Part shown: positions 11,935 through 23,600 of the stretch, piece after piece
How the letters are laid out: every line of letters starts with the position of its first letter
How positions within the stretch are numbered: position 1 is the first letter of the stretch
Assembly (NCBI GenBank): GCA_024663395.1
Contig: JANFAH010000021.1
Coordinates: forward strand, 124,001 to 188,000
Reading direction: 5' to 3'
DNA from: Pisolithus tinctorius
Lineage: Eukaryota > Basidiomycota > Agaricomycetes > Boletales > Pisolithaceae
DNA: 64,000 nucleotides
Translations under genes and position numbers: made by a program
The notes under the pieces: model-generated
Databases searched by the model: none
What the model saw: the letters and a program-made list of their open reading frames with translations, nothing else
Told to the model about the DNA's origin: nothing

Positions 11935-12464
11935 TCCCAGGGGTACTCGAGATCTTGACTGTCCCCAGTCAACCCAAAGGTGGCTAAGAATCTGAAGTCA
12001 CGACAGAGGGGGCAAGAGAATGACTCATCAACAAAAAACAGGTGCTCTGAACGGTGCGAAATGAGACATGATGGCAGAATGGAATGCAGTGACTACCCTG
12101 CAAAATGAGTGCAGAGAACCTGTGCGCCTGATCCTGAGATATCCACAAAACTGCCCAAGGGTACCCTCATCCACCAAAAACCAAATGTACCCACAAGTCC
12201 TGCAGCAACGACGACGGAAATGGTACCACACTGAAGCCCCAGAACAGTAGCATCAGGCTTCCAAAAAGCGAGAGTTCTGGTTGAGAAATGGGCGAGATAC
12301 TCACAGAGTCGTCCTAAAGTGTCTGCAACAACAAAATGGGGCATATCTCCACAACGGTGGCAGCAAGCGTGATGTATGATATACTGTCAGAAAGCCCTTG
12401 ATGAGTAGTACAAAGTCCCCGAAAAGCGAGATGTCTGGCAGTGAAATGGGCAAGTTATCATGCA
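11935..12464 (-). other. Element E 3' internal region, non-coding
   Basis: Contains the recurring motif aaaagcgag followed after 20-30 bases by gggcgagata or a variant (for example 12256, 12422), also seen many times in 24800-25700. No credible ORF. Interrupted at 12469 by element B (duplication TACAG 12465-12469). Confidence 0.6.
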
Positions 12465-12469
12465 TACAG

Positions 12470-12871
12470 TGAAGCAACCAAAGATGAGAGTCTTCTCAGC
12501 TATCACGTCAAACCAGAGAGACTTTGGGAGTGGAACCTGTTGATTGAGGGACAAGCTCAAAACAAACTAGATTAGAGAAGCTGGCTATGACAAATGACAG
12601 GACTTATATACTGCCTTACTGTTTGTATGTACTGCCATGAGAGAATGTTCTAGAAAGAAGTAAACAAAAAGAGAAAACTATGCTATTGGATGAATGCGAA
12701 CATGCATTAGCAATGAGGCACAGCCTTACTAAGTATCATGTAAGTGCGAAAGAGTAAGCAAAGGAAAAGTCCAAGATGACTAAGCATCCCTTAAAGCGGA
12801 ACCCTAACCAGAGGGTGGATATATATAGGCAAGTAGGAAGCACAGAAGTGAAAAGTCTACCAGTCGTTACA
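12470..12871 (-). repeat. 3' LTR of element B
   Basis: 402 bp. Compared with 24369-24770 I count 22 mismatches at 14 positions, all explained as CG decaying to TG on one copy and to CA (or staying CG) on the other; no mismatch falls outside such a site. A purine tract (minus-strand TTAGGAGGGGATAG) adjoins it at 12872-12885. Confidence 0.92.
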
Positions 12872-12881
12872 CTATCCCCTC

Positions 12882-13592
12882 CTAAGGCTCGACTTCCAGG
12901 TGAGACCAAATAGGATGAACAGTAGTAAACAGTTCTGGCACAGGTGTGAACAAGCTGTCAAAGCTTTCCAAGGAGAGGAGAGATAATTTATGGGGTGCCC
13001 CAAGGTGGGATCGATAGAAGTCCTTGATCGCCGACTGTGAATTCTTCAAGGTGGAGGCTGGCTCCCAAGTACAATCTTCTTCAGGGTATCCCCTCCAATG
13101 CACAAGGAATTGGAGAGCCCCATGTTTCAAAGGGGAGTCAACAACATATTCAACCTTGTATTTGACATCTCCTTCATCAGTAACCCTCTGCAGTCTGGGC
13201 CTGTTAACAGACTGCCCATCAAGAGCACTGAGATAAGGTTTAACCTGTGAGACATTTACAACCAGGTGGATTCTCATGTTGCATGGCAACTTTAATTTAA
13301 GAGCATTCAGAAGTACCTCTAGGACTTCATATGGTCCGATCCACCTCTTGGAAAGTTTACGGCTCTGCCATTCTTTTAAGGACAGATGGTCTGTAGCTAG
13401 CCAGACCTGAGATCCAATGGAGTAGGAAGGGGCAGACGAGCAGTGTCTATCCACTTGTTGCTTCTGCCAGGAATGTGCCTTGGTGAGGTTTGCTTTTACA
13501 TCCTGGAACACCTGGAACCAGGATTTAGCAACTTCCTCCGCTGCTTCTACCTTCAAAGTCATCAGTTCGATGCCCATCCTAGGTCTATAGGA
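12882..13592 (-). pseudogene. Element B integrase C-terminal end and chromodomain
   Basis: Minus strand, continuing in frame after the TGA at 13593-13595. Contains the GPYEVLEVL region typical of the integrase C-terminal fold (KWIGPY-like: RWIGPYEVL), LVVNVSQVKPYLSALDG, and a chromodomain VEYVVDSPLKHGALQFLVHW...RGYPEEDCTWEP. Chromodomains of this class direct integration toward modified chromatin. Ends with a normal stop near 12882, 11 bases before the LTR. Confidence 0.85.
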
Positions 13593-14474
13593 TCAAGTAA
13601 CTTCGAAGGGGCACTTGCCAGTAGAAGATGAAGCAGAGTTGTTGTACACAAACTGAGCTAAAGGCAGCCATTCCTCCCAGCAAGCCTGTTGTTGGTTGGC
13701 ATACATCCATAGATACTGCTGAATCTCACAGTTCAACTGCTCTGTTTGTCCATCCATCTGTGGGTGGAAAGCTGTAGAGAGTTTTTGTTGTACTCCAAGC
13801 ATTTTAAATAGTTCCTTCATGAAAGAGGAGGCAAACTGTGGGCCTCTGTCCAATATGATAGAGTCCGGAAGTTCGTGGTGTTTCCATACATGTGTCAGGT
13901 AAAGTCGAGCTGTGCTAGCAGCTGTTTCTTCCACAGTGGAGGGGATGAACTCTGCTTCCTTAGAGAACCTGTCAATGATGACCAGAATGTGGGATTTTCC
14001 AGAAGATCCCTTGACTCCAAGATCCATGAAGTTGGTCGTTAACTCTCTCCAAGGCCCATTAGGGATAGGTAAAGGCTTAAGTTCTCCTGCAGGCGGCCTA
14101 TTTCCAGGCTTGCTGGCTTGGCATGTTTGGCAATGCTTCACATATTCTTCTACATCGGGGTTCAAGGTGGACCACATGAACCAGCATGTGATCAACTCCT
14201 GAGTTCCTTTTATTCCTTGATGTCCCGCTAGGGGAGAATCATGTAGAGCATTAAGCAGCTTCCTTCTGAGTGCACTAGGCACCCAGACATTTTCTCCATC
14301 ATAATGAAGACCGTCTCGGAGTTTGCATCCAGCTGGAACTCCTTCAGCTCTAGCAGATTCAATCTGCAGATCTTCCATGAAGGGATTTTCTAGTTTTACC
14401 GAGTGAACCTGAGTTGGGTTTATAAATAGGGACTCCTCTGACTTTGCCCTTTCTTTTCCTTCTATGAAGTCTTC
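13593..14474 (-). pseudogene. Element B integrase zinc-binding and catalytic core
   Basis: Minus strand. HHCC zinc site: HDSPLAGHQGIKGT...HCQTCQASK. Catalytic core: the first Asp position reads TTNFMDLG (the family has D before F; here Asn), the second ILDRGPQFASS is intact, and the Glu in HPQMDGQTEQLN is intact. The Asp to Asn change corresponds to ACCGAC to ACCAAC, a CpG to CpA change. The frame is closed by TGA at 13593-13595 (A2 reads on through this position, so CGA or TGC was likely there). Confidence 0.88.
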
Positions 14475-15893
14475 TCATCTTGACAGGGCATCTGGTCTTC
14501 CCATCATGACTCCAGGTTTATGAACTATAACACAGTTAAACTGACTAAAGTACTGCACCCAATGCGCTTGGCATGGTTGAAGCTTCTGTGTGGTCATAAA
14601 CCACTTGAGGTTGTGGTGATCCATCCAGATTTCAAATTGGTATGGAGTAGCCTTGAGGTAATGATGCCATTGTTCAAGTGCGCGGATAATGGCCAGCATT
14701 TCTTTGTCGTGAACTGTGTAATTAAGTTCAGCCCCAGATAGAGAGTGACTAGAGTAGGTGATGGGTCTCCAGAGACCATCATCGCATTCGACCAAGAGCA
14801 CTGCTCTGGTGGCATAGTCTGAAGCATCCATGTCTAACCGAAACTTCTGATCCTGATCAGGGAACATAAGGATAGGTGTGGTAGTAAAGGCTTCCTTTAG
14901 CGTGTCAAATGCCATTTGACATTTGACATCCCAAATGAATGGAAGGTCCTTCTTCGTGAGGTTATTCAGGGGTTTCATGATTTGTGTGAAATCCTTAATG
15001 AACCGTTGGTAAAAGTTCGCTAGGCCAAGGAAACCATGAACTCCGTGAACATTGGTAGGTATGGGCCAATCCTGCACAGCAGAGATTTTGGCAGGGTCCA
15101 TACGTACTCCATTAATGCCAACTATCATTCCTAAAAAGTCCACCTCTTGTTGTCTGAAGATACACTTCTGTGGTTTGACAAACAGGTCATTTACTTTCAG
15201 CCTTCTAAGCACTTCCAGCACGATCTTGTTGTGTTCCTCTTGATTGTCCATTTTCGTAAATATCATTAGGTCATTGATGTAGATGACGAGCACATCTTCC
15301 ATATTGCCAAAGATATCGTTCATCATGTTCTGGAACGTGGTGGGTGAGTTACAAAGCCTGAAGAACATAACTAACAGTTCAAAAGCACCACAATGGCATA
15401 CAAAAGCAACTTTCCATTCGTCTCCTTCTTTGATCCTAACGTTGTTGTAACCCCAGCAAAGATCCATCTTCATGAAGAGTTTGCAACCTTTCAACTTGTC
15501 TACAAGCTGAGATATTAAAGGGAGAGGATATGAGTTCTTGACAGTATGCTTGTTTAAATAACGATAGTCCTGGACCATACGTTTCTTCCCATCCTTTTTA
15601 GGGACAAAGAACACTGGAGAGGTTTGCAGCAATTTACTGGGCCATATATAACCCTTCTTGAGCTGACCGTCCACAAAGTCACTGACTTCTTTCTGCTCAT
15701 CAGGGGAGAGAGGGATCAACCTTCCTTTCTTTGGTACAAATGACTCTTTTAGTTCTATTGTGTGATCCCAAGGTTTCCTAAGTGGCATGCACTTGGATTC
15801 CTTTTCAGAGAAGACCAATAAATATTTGTGATATGTCTTTGGAACGAGATCCTCAGGGGTTTTCTCTGTTTTTGGTTTGTCCATTCCCAGATT
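14475..15893 (-). pseudogene. Element B reverse transcriptase and RNase H
   Basis: Minus strand, 469 open codons. RT motifs: TSPVFFVPKKDGKKRMVQDY, LFMKMDLCWGYNNVRIKEGD, and the catalytic box VIYINDLMIF, where the family has Y-I-D-D; the first of the two metal-binding Asp is Asn. RNase H-like part LDMDASDYATRAVL...EMLAIIRALEQWHHYL and the tail KPGVMMGRPDALSR. TGA at 14475-14477 breaks the link to integrase in the same frame; TGA at 15894-15896 breaks the link to protease. Both are CGA-compatible. Confidence 0.9.
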
Positions 15894-16274
15894 TCAAATC
15901 CAGGTTACATAAGAGTCCATGGCTTCCCTTTCAAGTTTCTTGACCTTGTGTACAAACAAGGTTTTAGGGGCCAACTGCTGGCATCTAGCTGGGCATCTAC
16001 CCATCTTGACCTTGCTGGTTTTCCAATCTATCAGTGGGTTGTGCTGATGTAACCAGGTATGTCCCAGGATCATGGTACTACCTCCTAGATCGGTTATCTC
16101 AGCAAGAAGTTCCTCGTGATGGTCAAGGTACAAGACTCAAAGGTGAGCCTGATGTGTAATCCTTCCAGCGGAATTAGGTGAACCATCGACATTAAATATG
16201 TCAACTGCTCTAGGCAGTGCTATCTTCGGAATCCGGTTCCTTTCGACAAAGTCCTTATCTACAAATACTCCAGT
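15894..16274 (-). pseudogene. Element B aspartic protease, C-terminal part
   Basis: Minus strand. Begins right after the A2 insertion with TGVFVDKDFVERNRIP and continues SPNSAGRITHQAHL, stop TGA at 16137, then ITDLGGSTMILGHTWLHQHN and LIDWKTSKVKMGRC. The flap-side motif ILGHTWL and the W.. pattern are typical of gypsy proteases. The catalytic D-S-G lies on the other side of A2, at 22105-22125. Confidence 0.85.
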
Positions 16275-16279
16275 AGCAC

Positions 16280-16660
16280 TGTTACGATACGTACTCTTTT
16301 CCTTTCTCGTCTTATCTAATCTTTTCATCTTGTCTTATCTCTGGATCTCGGTCCAGCCTCTGGCCTAGACCTCACCTCCCCTTCACCATGCTTTCCCCTT
16401 CTAGTATGTTCCGCTCCACTATGATATCATTATGACATCACTATGATGTCATGGACCTCGTGTATGCCTCACCGTTACCTCATGTACTTTAGTATAAGTA
16501 CCCTTGCTCAATCACCCAACTAGCTCTAAGCTAGTTCATTTGGGTCTTCGAGTCCTAAAGTTGCCCGCTTCTAAGCCGTCTCCCTTTCTTTCTCTCTTCC
16601 CTTTTCTGTTGGTTCTTGGTGCGAGCCTACAACAAACCCTGTTGTTTAGGTCTCGTCACA
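16280..16660 (+). repeat. 5' LTR of element A2
   Basis: 381 bp. TATA box TATAAG at 16493-16498; predicted start at 16528. Against the 3' LTR there are 13 substitutions and one T indel; 11 substitutions sit at CpG sites, two are transversions. Confidence 0.95.
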
Positions 16661-16662
16661 CT

Positions 16663-16673
16663 TGAACTAGCTT
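16663..16673 (+). promoter_or_regulatory. Self-priming primer-binding site of element A2
   Basis: TGAACTAGCTT, 2 nt after the LTR end, is the exact reverse complement of AAGCTAGTTCA at 16528-16538, 35 nt past TATAAG. Same geometry as in elements C and D. No tRNA-type TGG start is present at the site. Confidence 0.75.
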
Positions 16674-16967
16674 CTTGTCATTGTACCCTCACACCATCCG
16701 TCACCATTCCTCGCTTCCTCTGCGAAGGCTCATGGGTGTACTCGCCAAGTCCCCCAGCCTCAGAACCCGATCCCAACCTCTTCGTCCCATACATCCCTGA
16801 GCGTCGTTCGCTCACTCTGCTCTTCGATCACAACCTCTATTCCCTTCCTCCACCCCCTTCCTACCCCTTCTCCATCGAATCCATTTTCCCTTGTTCACTC
16901 CCCACTGAACCACAGCAACCCCGTTACAACCTGCGCCCCCGTCACACCCTAAGATGTCCAGATCGCT

Positions 16968-17909
16968 ATGGAAGGCATCCAGGACCAGCTCACCGACCTC
17001 CGCGATGCCCTTGACACCCTCCGCGATGAAAACTACAGATTAAACAACGAGCTAAGAGACGCTCAAGGAATGATCGCGACCATTGAGGGTCAGCGTAATC
17101 AGTGGAATGCCCTCCCTGCAGATGTTATCCAAAGAAGGATAGAAGTGATGGCCAACCCAGGACAGTATGCTGGTGATCGCACCAAGTTCTCAGAATGGTG
17201 GGTCAAGATGAAGGTATGGGTCACACAGAATAGGACCACCCTACCAACGGCCCAGGACAAGTGTACCACGGTGTGGTCCCACATGACAGGCCCTGTGGCA
17301 GGAAGGTTCGCCCAGGCCAAGTTCTCACTCGCCATTGTTACTGGAGTATGGCCTGACATGGCCGAGATGATCGAAGATATTAATAGGTTCTTTGCTCCAC
17401 AAACAGATGTGGAATGGGCAAAAGCACAGATGCGCACGATGCACTAAGGGAACTCTCGGTATGAGGAGTTCTATGCGAAGTTTGAATCCCTAAAGGTTCA
17501 GGGGCGAGTTACTGATGAAACCACCGGCTTCTTACTGGAAAATGCCATCCACCCTGCTATTGTAAAGGAGGCCCTAAGGAGGGGATACACTCAGGGTAAC
17601 TACCTTCAGATGACAGTTGCGTTTCATGAAGCCGCCCTTGCTAGAGATCGCTTCAAACTCCTCTACAACCACTATCCCGACAAACCCACTCCCTGTTCCA
17701 CCTATAACCGTCCCTCATACCCCCCTCACTTTACTCCTACTGGTACTCAGCCTGGCCGTGGCGCTCCTATGGAAATTGGCGCTGCTCGCTTCCCTCCTCG
17801 TCCCGTCCCTTCCCACATCAAATGCTTCAACTGCCAAGGGAACCACTACAAATGTGATTGTCCCTGTGCCAAGGGAAAGGGCCTGCTAGACCCAACATAC
17901 GGGAGGTGA
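16968..17909 (+). pseudogene. Element A2 gag
   Basis: ATG at 16968. Opens with a heptad-like helical stretch (MEGIQDQLTDLRDALDTLRD...), then the Gag capsid-like part WWVKMKVWVTQN to WAKAQMRTMH, stop TAA at 17445-17447, and continues in frame with GNSRYEEFYAKFESLKVQ to a zinc-knuckle-like CFNCQGNHYKCDCP at about 17823. The knuckle has lost two residues relative to CxxCx4Hx4C. A frame change near 17905 is needed to reach SFEEMQAFFYNKQINEMK, which matches the end of element B Gag. Confidence 0.85.
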
Positions 17910-18034
17910 CACAAGAGGCACAAGAGACTGCCCTCCACCAAATGTCGTTTGAAGAGATGCAGGCCTTCTTTTACAATAAGCAGATCAATGAGATGAAGAG
18001 CCAGGGAAAAGAGTTCGGCCAGTAGAGGATCGGG

Positions 18035-18738
18035 TCTCCACTGGCTACATTTATAATAAGTTTTCTGTCTTAGGCGTTGACAATTTCTCTACCGAGCAGG
18101 ATATATTTAACTCGGAGATTACTGTACCATCTGAAGAGGTGACCCCAGTGGGCACGGCCACAGATGTAAAACCATCGGTGCTTAATTCCTCTTGTGGTAA
18201 AAATAAAAACATGCCTACCCAGAGAATAAAAGAAACCCCGAAAATAAGAACCACGGATCCAAAGGCCGAGCTGGAGTTAGAAGTGGTGTTAGAAGGACAA
18301 GAAAGAAAGTGGAATGTAAAAGCATTAGTGGATTCAGGGGCCAATGATACCTTCTTGGATAAAAGGTGGGCCGATGAAAATGATGTTCCCCTAATCAAGC
18401 TTGGCCGACCCGTTGCTGTCCTCAATGTCAATGGAACCCCTAACGTGGCTGGTAACATCACACATGTCGCCTCCCTTGTCATGAACTATCAAGGACATCG
18501 AGAGTCAGTCTGGGCGCAGGTCACCACGCTCAGCACGCACCCCCTCATACTTGGCTACACCTGGCTACGAAAACACAACCCGGAGGTGTGTTGGGAGACC
18601 AAACAGGTGAAGTTGTCCTGTTGTCCCCACGAGTGCCATGATCTTGCCCCAAGGACAAGGGCAGAAAGAATAGCTGAGGAGCAAGAAGCACAGGACATGG
18701 AGTACCTCTACCCAAAGCTTCATTCCACCAAAGTTTGA
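18035..18738 (+). pseudogene. Element A2 aspartic protease
   Basis: Plus strand. Linker rich in Lys/Thr, then the protease core with catalytic VDSGANDTFLD at about 18328 and LILGYTWLRKHNPEVCW near 18545. It stays in frame with RT but is closed by TGA at 18736-18738 (CGA-compatible). The long linker before it (from about 18035) has a counterpart in element B. Confidence 0.85.
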
Positions 18739-20510
18739 GCTGGCACCACTGAAGAACTCGTCCTGAAGGAGTATCACCAGTACCTAAAGGTGTTCTCAAA
18801 GGAAGAGTCAGAAAGGATGCCACTTCGTAAACCATGGGATCATGCCATCGACCTTAAGGAAACCTTCACTCCCAGACATGGTCGTCTCATCCCGCTCTCT
18901 GTAGAGGAACAAAAGGAGGTATCGGACTTCCTTGAGGACCAGCTACGTAAAGGCTACATCCGCCCCTCGAAGTCACTGCAAACCTCGCCAGTATTCTTTG
19001 TGCCAAAGAAGGATGGGAAGAAACGTATGGTTCAGGACTACTGCTACCTCAACGAACATACGGTCAAAAATGCGTACCCTCTCCCTCTTATCTCCCAGCT
19101 CGTGGACAAACTCAAGGGTTGTAAACTCTTCACCAAGATGGACCTCCGATGGGGTTACAACAACATCCATGTCAAGGAAGGAGACAAATGGAAAGCTGCC
19201 TTTGTTACTCATAAGGGCGCTTACGAACCACTAGTCATGTACTTTGGCCTCTGCAACTCGCCATCTACCTTCCAAAACATGATGAACGACATCTTCGGTG
19301 ACATGGAGGACGTCCTTGTGGTCTATATCGACGACCTGATGATCTTCACAAAGACGGATGATGAAAAGGAGCATGACAGGATAGTCCTGGAGGTACTAAG
19401 AAGGTTGGAGGAGAACGACCTGTTTGTCAAGCCAGAAGAGTGCTTCTTTAAGCAGAAGCAGGTGGAGTTCCTGGGAATGGTGGTTGGAACCGAGGGAGTC
19501 AGCATGGACAAGAGCAAGGTCAAGGCCATAATCGAGTGGCCGGTCCCTACAAAAGTCCACTCGGTACGAGCCTTCTTAGGCTTGGCGAATTTTTACTGGC
19601 GCTTCATCAAGGACTTCGCACAGATCACCCATCCACTCAATGACCTCATGAGAAAAGACCAACTCTGGACTTGGGGCCCTCGGGAACAACAAGCTTTTGA
19701 CACCCTGAAGATCGCCTTCACCACCGCTCCTGTGTTAGCTTTCCCAGATCAGGATAGAGAGTTCTGCTTGGAAATGGATGCTTCGGACTTTGCCACTGGA
19801 GCCATGCTCTCTGTGAAGTGTGAAGACAACCTCTGGCAACCTGTTGCCTTTTATTCTCATTCCATGTCCCCCCCTGAGCGGAACTACCAGGTCTTCGACA
19901 AGGAAATGTTGGCCATAATTCGTGCTCTGGAAACGTGGCAACACTATCTCAAGGCCACCCCTTATCAGTTTGAAATCTGGACTGACCATGCAAATCTCCA
20001 GTATTTCATGAAGGCGCAAAATCTGGATCGTCGCCAGGCATGCTGGGCCCAATATCTCTCTCGGTTCAACTACAAGCTGGTGTACAAGCCTGGCTCTTCA
20101 ATGGCTAAGGCTGATGCCCTTTCTAGAAGAGAGGATCACAAACCAAGAGGGTCGGACAACCAGGGGGTTACGTTACTCAATCCCTCTAGAGTGGCAACTA
20201 CCTTGGTGGTAGGGGAGGATGTTGATCTCGTTCTTGCTCTGAAGTCCGCCTCCTTGGTAACACCGCAACCAGAGGGATCTGTCCTTAAGGAAGGACTGTA
20301 TGTCTGTCAAGGAAAGGTTTATGTCCTGCCCACTGTCAGGGTTCATTGTCTTGAGAAGCATCATGACATCCCACTTGTGGGACATCCTGGATGGAAGAAG
20401 ACTCTGGAGCTCGTCTCCCGCAACTATATTTGGCCTGGAATGACCGCCACTGTTAGAGACTATGTCTCGGCGTGTCACCACTGCCAAATGGCTAAAAGTT
20501 CTAGAACCCC
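18739..20510 (+). pseudogene. Element A2 reverse transcriptase, RNase H and integrase zinc site
   Basis: Plus strand. RT blocks TSPVFFVPKKDGKKRMVQDY, KLFTKMDLRWGYNNIHVKEG, catalytic VVYIDDLMIF (intact), then RNase H LEMDASDFATGAML and EMLAIIRALETWQHYL, DALSRRED at the RT/RNase H end, and the integrase HHCC site HHDIPLVGHPG...CHHCQMAK. The frame is lost at about 20507-20512, where six C replace the seven needed (ACCCCCCT). Confidence 0.92.
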
Positions 20511-20512
20511 CC

Positions 20513-21608
20513 TCCCGCAGGAAAGCTCCTTCCAAATCCCGTCCCAGAACGTCCCTGGACTGACATCTCGGTTGACTTCATGGAGTTACCAGAAGCACAG
20601 GGCTTCGATAATGTCATGGTGGTGGTAGACAGGTTTTTGAAGGAGGTGGTCTTTGCCACCACCACCAAGGAGGTTTCCTCACTCCAAACCACAGAGCTCT
20701 TCCATGATCATGTATGGACCCAGCATGGGTTACCTTCCTCTGTCATTTCTGACCGTGGGCCCCAGTTTGCTAGCACCTTCACTGCCGAGCTTTGCAAAAT
20801 GCTTGGGGTCAAACCCAAGCTCTCCACTGCCTTCCATCCTCAGACAGACGGCCAAACAGAACGTCTTAACCAGGATCTGCAGCAGTATCTCTGCCTCTTT
20901 GTCAACGACCGACAGGATTCTTGGCCTTCTTGGCTCAAGGTTGCCCTGTTCTCCTATAATAACAAGTGGCAGGAGTCCACTGGTAGGAGTCCCTTCTCGG
21001 TCACTTGTTCCTACACCCCCTGGATGGGTGTGGAACCCTTTCTTTCCAAGGCAGAGGCAGCCACAGATCACACCGTCAACCTTGCTAAAGTTTTGGAGGA
21101 CACAAAGAAGGCTTTGAATAAGGCTGTGGAATGGATGAAGCTGTCTGCAGACGCGTCTCGCTCTGATGCCCCCTCCTACTCAGTTGGCGACATGGTTTGG
21201 CTGGAGACCTCCTGCATCTCTCTCTCTGGCCGCCCTTCCAGGAAACTCACAGAACGGTGGATCGGCCCTTACAAGGTTGTTTCACTCAAACCCAATGCAG
21301 TAGAGTTAAAACTTCCCAAGACCCTCAAAATCCATCCGGTAGTTAACATTTCTCAGGTCAAGCCTTACAAGGGCCCTCTGGAAGGGCAGACTGTCACCCG
21401 CCCTGGACCAGTGGTGGGACACGAAGGCGATGAGGAGTTTGAGGTGGACTATGTCGCTGATTCTCGCCTGAAAAGGAACAGGCTTGAATACCTTGTCCAT
21501 TGGAAGGGATACCATGATGAGGATCGCACCTGGGAACCTGAATCCGCCTTAAAGTCTGCCCCTGGTGCTGTCAGGGACTTCCACCATCGTAATCCTTCTG
21601 CCCCCTGA
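20513..21608 (+). CDS. Element A2 integrase core and chromodomain (separated by a 1-bp frameshift)
   Basis: Plus strand, open from the frameshift to TGA at 21606. Catalytic triad visible: SVDFMELPEAQGFDNV (Asp), ISDRGPQFAST (Asp), HPQTDGQTERLNQ (Glu). C-terminal GPYKVVSLKPNAVELKL block, HPVVNISQVKPYKGP, and chromodomain FEVDYVADSRLKRNRLEYLV...HWKGYHDEDRTWEPES. All key residues are present, so apart from the C-run shift this half is intact. Confidence 0.9.
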
Positions 21609-21724
21609 AAACTTCAAGGCATGGACTCTTCCCTCTTCTCCTCGCTCTTCAAACCCCTAGAAAACTTTACTGATACCGTCCCTACCTTCAATCGCCTGGA
21701 AGTCGATTTCTAAGGAGGGGATAG

Positions 21725-22104
21725 TGTTACGATACGTACTCTTTTCCTTTCTCGTCTTATCTAATCTTTTCATCTTGTCTTATCTCTTGATCTCGGTCCG
21801 GCCTCCGGCCTAGACCTCGCCTCACCTTCACTGTGCTTTCCCCTTCTAGTATGTTCTGCTCCGCTATGATATCATTATGACATCACTATGATGTCATGGA
21901 CCTCATGTATGCCTCACTGTTACCTCATGTACTTTAGTATAAGTACCCTTGCTCAATCACCCAACTAGCTCTAAGCTAGTTCATTTGGGTCTTCGAGTCC
22001 TAAAGTTGCCTGCTTCTAAGCTGTCTCCCTTTCTTCTCTCTTCCCTTTTCTGTTGGTTCTTGGTGCGAGCCTACAACAAACCCTGTTGTTTAGGTCTCGT
22101 CACA
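21725..22104 (+). repeat. 3' LTR of element A2
   Basis: 380 bp, preceded by the purine tract AAGGAGGGGA. Followed directly by target duplication AGCAC. Confidence 0.95.
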
Positions 22105-22608
22105 AGCACCACTATCAAGTAATGCATTAACTTTGAATGCCAAACCGGCATTTGTCCGCAAAACCAAAGGGACTTCCACAGAATCTTTTAGGTTCAGCAT
22201 GCATCAGGTTTCAGACCATATGGAGGTCTTTGCACTACTACCCTCAAGATCTGGGAGATCAAAAGAAACATTTTTTTGTTTTTTATTGCAAGCAGAATTA
22301 AGCAGGCTTGGTTTTGCATCTGGCCCTGAGCCCTTTTGGGACTCCACTTCAGATGATGTAAAAGTAAGAGAAGAAGAAACAGATTCTGAACCATTAAATA
22401 ACTCCTGTGGTTCTTTGACACTAAGAAAAGAGAAACAATTGAAAGAAACTACTGGTACATTATTTTTGGTTTTTATATTTTCAACTTTTGTATTTTCTTT
22501 CGTATTTTTAAGTCCATAAGTAGAATGAAATCCGTAAAAAGAGGAGGAAGAAGAAGAAACAGGAACAAATGTCCGCATACAAGGTGAGTCTGCAGGACCC
22601 GATTTCAC
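22105..22608 (-). pseudogene. Element B protease, N-terminal part
   Basis: Minus strand. A Ser- and Lys-rich linker (to about 22210) followed by the protease start. Reading to the insertion edge gives VNALLDSGA, so A2 landed within or just after the catalytic Asp-Ser-Gly. It overlaps the gag stop (22605-22607) in another frame, which fits a -1 frameshift between gag and pol, but this could also be a mutation. Confidence 0.8.
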
Positions 22609-23600
22609 TGCAGCTCCAATTCTTTTAACTGGTTTATCTGAGCAATGATCTGTTCAAAGCTCATCCCCTCCATTGCTTTCAGGCAGGGGTCGGGTCCAGT
22701 GTCAGTATTTACAGCCCTGACAGGGTGTCCTTGTGGTTGTGCCTGTTTAGGGCACTTGCTTCTGTAATGGCCCTTAAGGCCACATCCAAAGCACATGATG
22801 TGGGATTCGTCTTTAGGGGGTCCCTTCCCCTTTCCTTGCCATGGAGCGGCACCTATGTCCATGGGAGCGCCAGCTCCGGGCTGTGTGCCTGTGGCAGAGA
22901 AGCCATGAGGTTGGTTTTGAGGCCATACCCTCAAAGAGGAGGCCATCATGTATCGGTGGTTTTCAAAGTTACCAGCCACCAACCAGAGCTCAGTTACATA
23001 GTCCTTGTATGTATCTTTCCTTTTTCCCAAATGGTGCATGAGCTGGAGCACCTCAGGATTAATCGCCTGTTCGAGGCACAGGATAGCCAGGTCATCAGAA
23101 GTGCTTGCCATAAGCTTCCAACTGTCGAACTCTGCCAAGAAGGCATCCATCTGAGACTGTCCTTGCCTCGCTTTCTGCATCTTCTTCTGGGCCCAATCCC
23201 CATTGTTCATGGGCTGGAAGCAGGAATTGATGTTGGCCACCACCTCATCGATGCTTGGCCAGTTTCCATTAGCCAAGTGGAAATCCAACTTGGTGTGGGC
23301 GTAGCTACTGGCTATCGGACCAGTCATCTGGGTCCAGAAATCCATGCAATCCTGGCTTGTATAGCAGTGGACAGCTGCTTTGCAGTAGGCTCTCATTCTG
23401 ATTGCCCACTCTTCATATTTGGCCACAGAACCATCAAAAGTTCCAGGCTCAGTGACACCCCTTTTGGTGGGGTCAAAGTTGGTCATCTGTGCCACAGCTG
23501 GCACTGGTATGTATTGCTGCATTGCTTGGGCCATTGCTGCTGCCATGGCTTGCACCATTGCATAATCAATGGCAGGGGGTTGCGGCTGTGCAGGGTCCAT
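22605..23600 (-). CDS. Element B Gag
   Basis: Minus strand, 331 aa, open from MDPAQPQPPAIDYAMVQAMA to the stop. Capsid-like part with FDGSVAKYEEWAIRMRAYCK, and one zinc knuckle CFGCGLKGHYRSKCPK (CxxCx4Hx4C complete) for RNA packaging. The C terminus has SFEQIIAQINQLKELELQ. It is the only long intact gene left in element B. ATG at 23600-23598. Confidence 0.9.
   Translation of the reverse strand: MDPAQPQPPAIDYAMVQAMAAAMAQAMQQYIPVPAVAQMTNFDPTKRGVTEPGTFDGSVAKYEEWAIRMRAYCKAAVHCYTSQDCMDFWTQMTGPIASSYAHTKLDFHLANGNWPSIDEVVANINSCFQPMNNGDWAQKKMQKARQGQSQMDAFLAEFDSWKLMASTSDDLAILCLEQAINPEVLQLMHHLGKRKDTYKDYVTELWLVAGNFENHRYMMASSLRVWPQNQPHGFSATGTQPGAGAPMDIGAAPWQGKGKGPPKDESHIMCFGCGLKGHYRSKCPKQAQPQGHPVRAVNTDTGPDPCLKAMEGMSFEQIIAQINQLKELELQ

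Larger units (their letters stand above)
16280..22104 (+). mobile_element. Ty3/gypsy chromovirus A2, full length
   Basis: LTRs 16280-16660 (381 bp) and 21725-22104 (380 bp), TGTTACGATACG...CTCGTCACA, flanked by AGCAC (16275-16279 and 22105-22109). Plus strand: gag (from 16968), protease, RT/RNase H, integrase, chromodomain, purine tract at 21713-21722. Lesions: TAA in gag (17445), a frame change near 17905, TGA between protease and RT (18736), and one missing C in a C run near 20507. This family also gives the LTR copies at 9549, 44655, 47218 and 56679. Confidence 0.95.

Noticed and set aside
16616..17014. An ORF starting in the A2 LTR and running into gag
   Set aside because: It starts before the end of the LTR, is in a different frame from gag, and has no Gag features.
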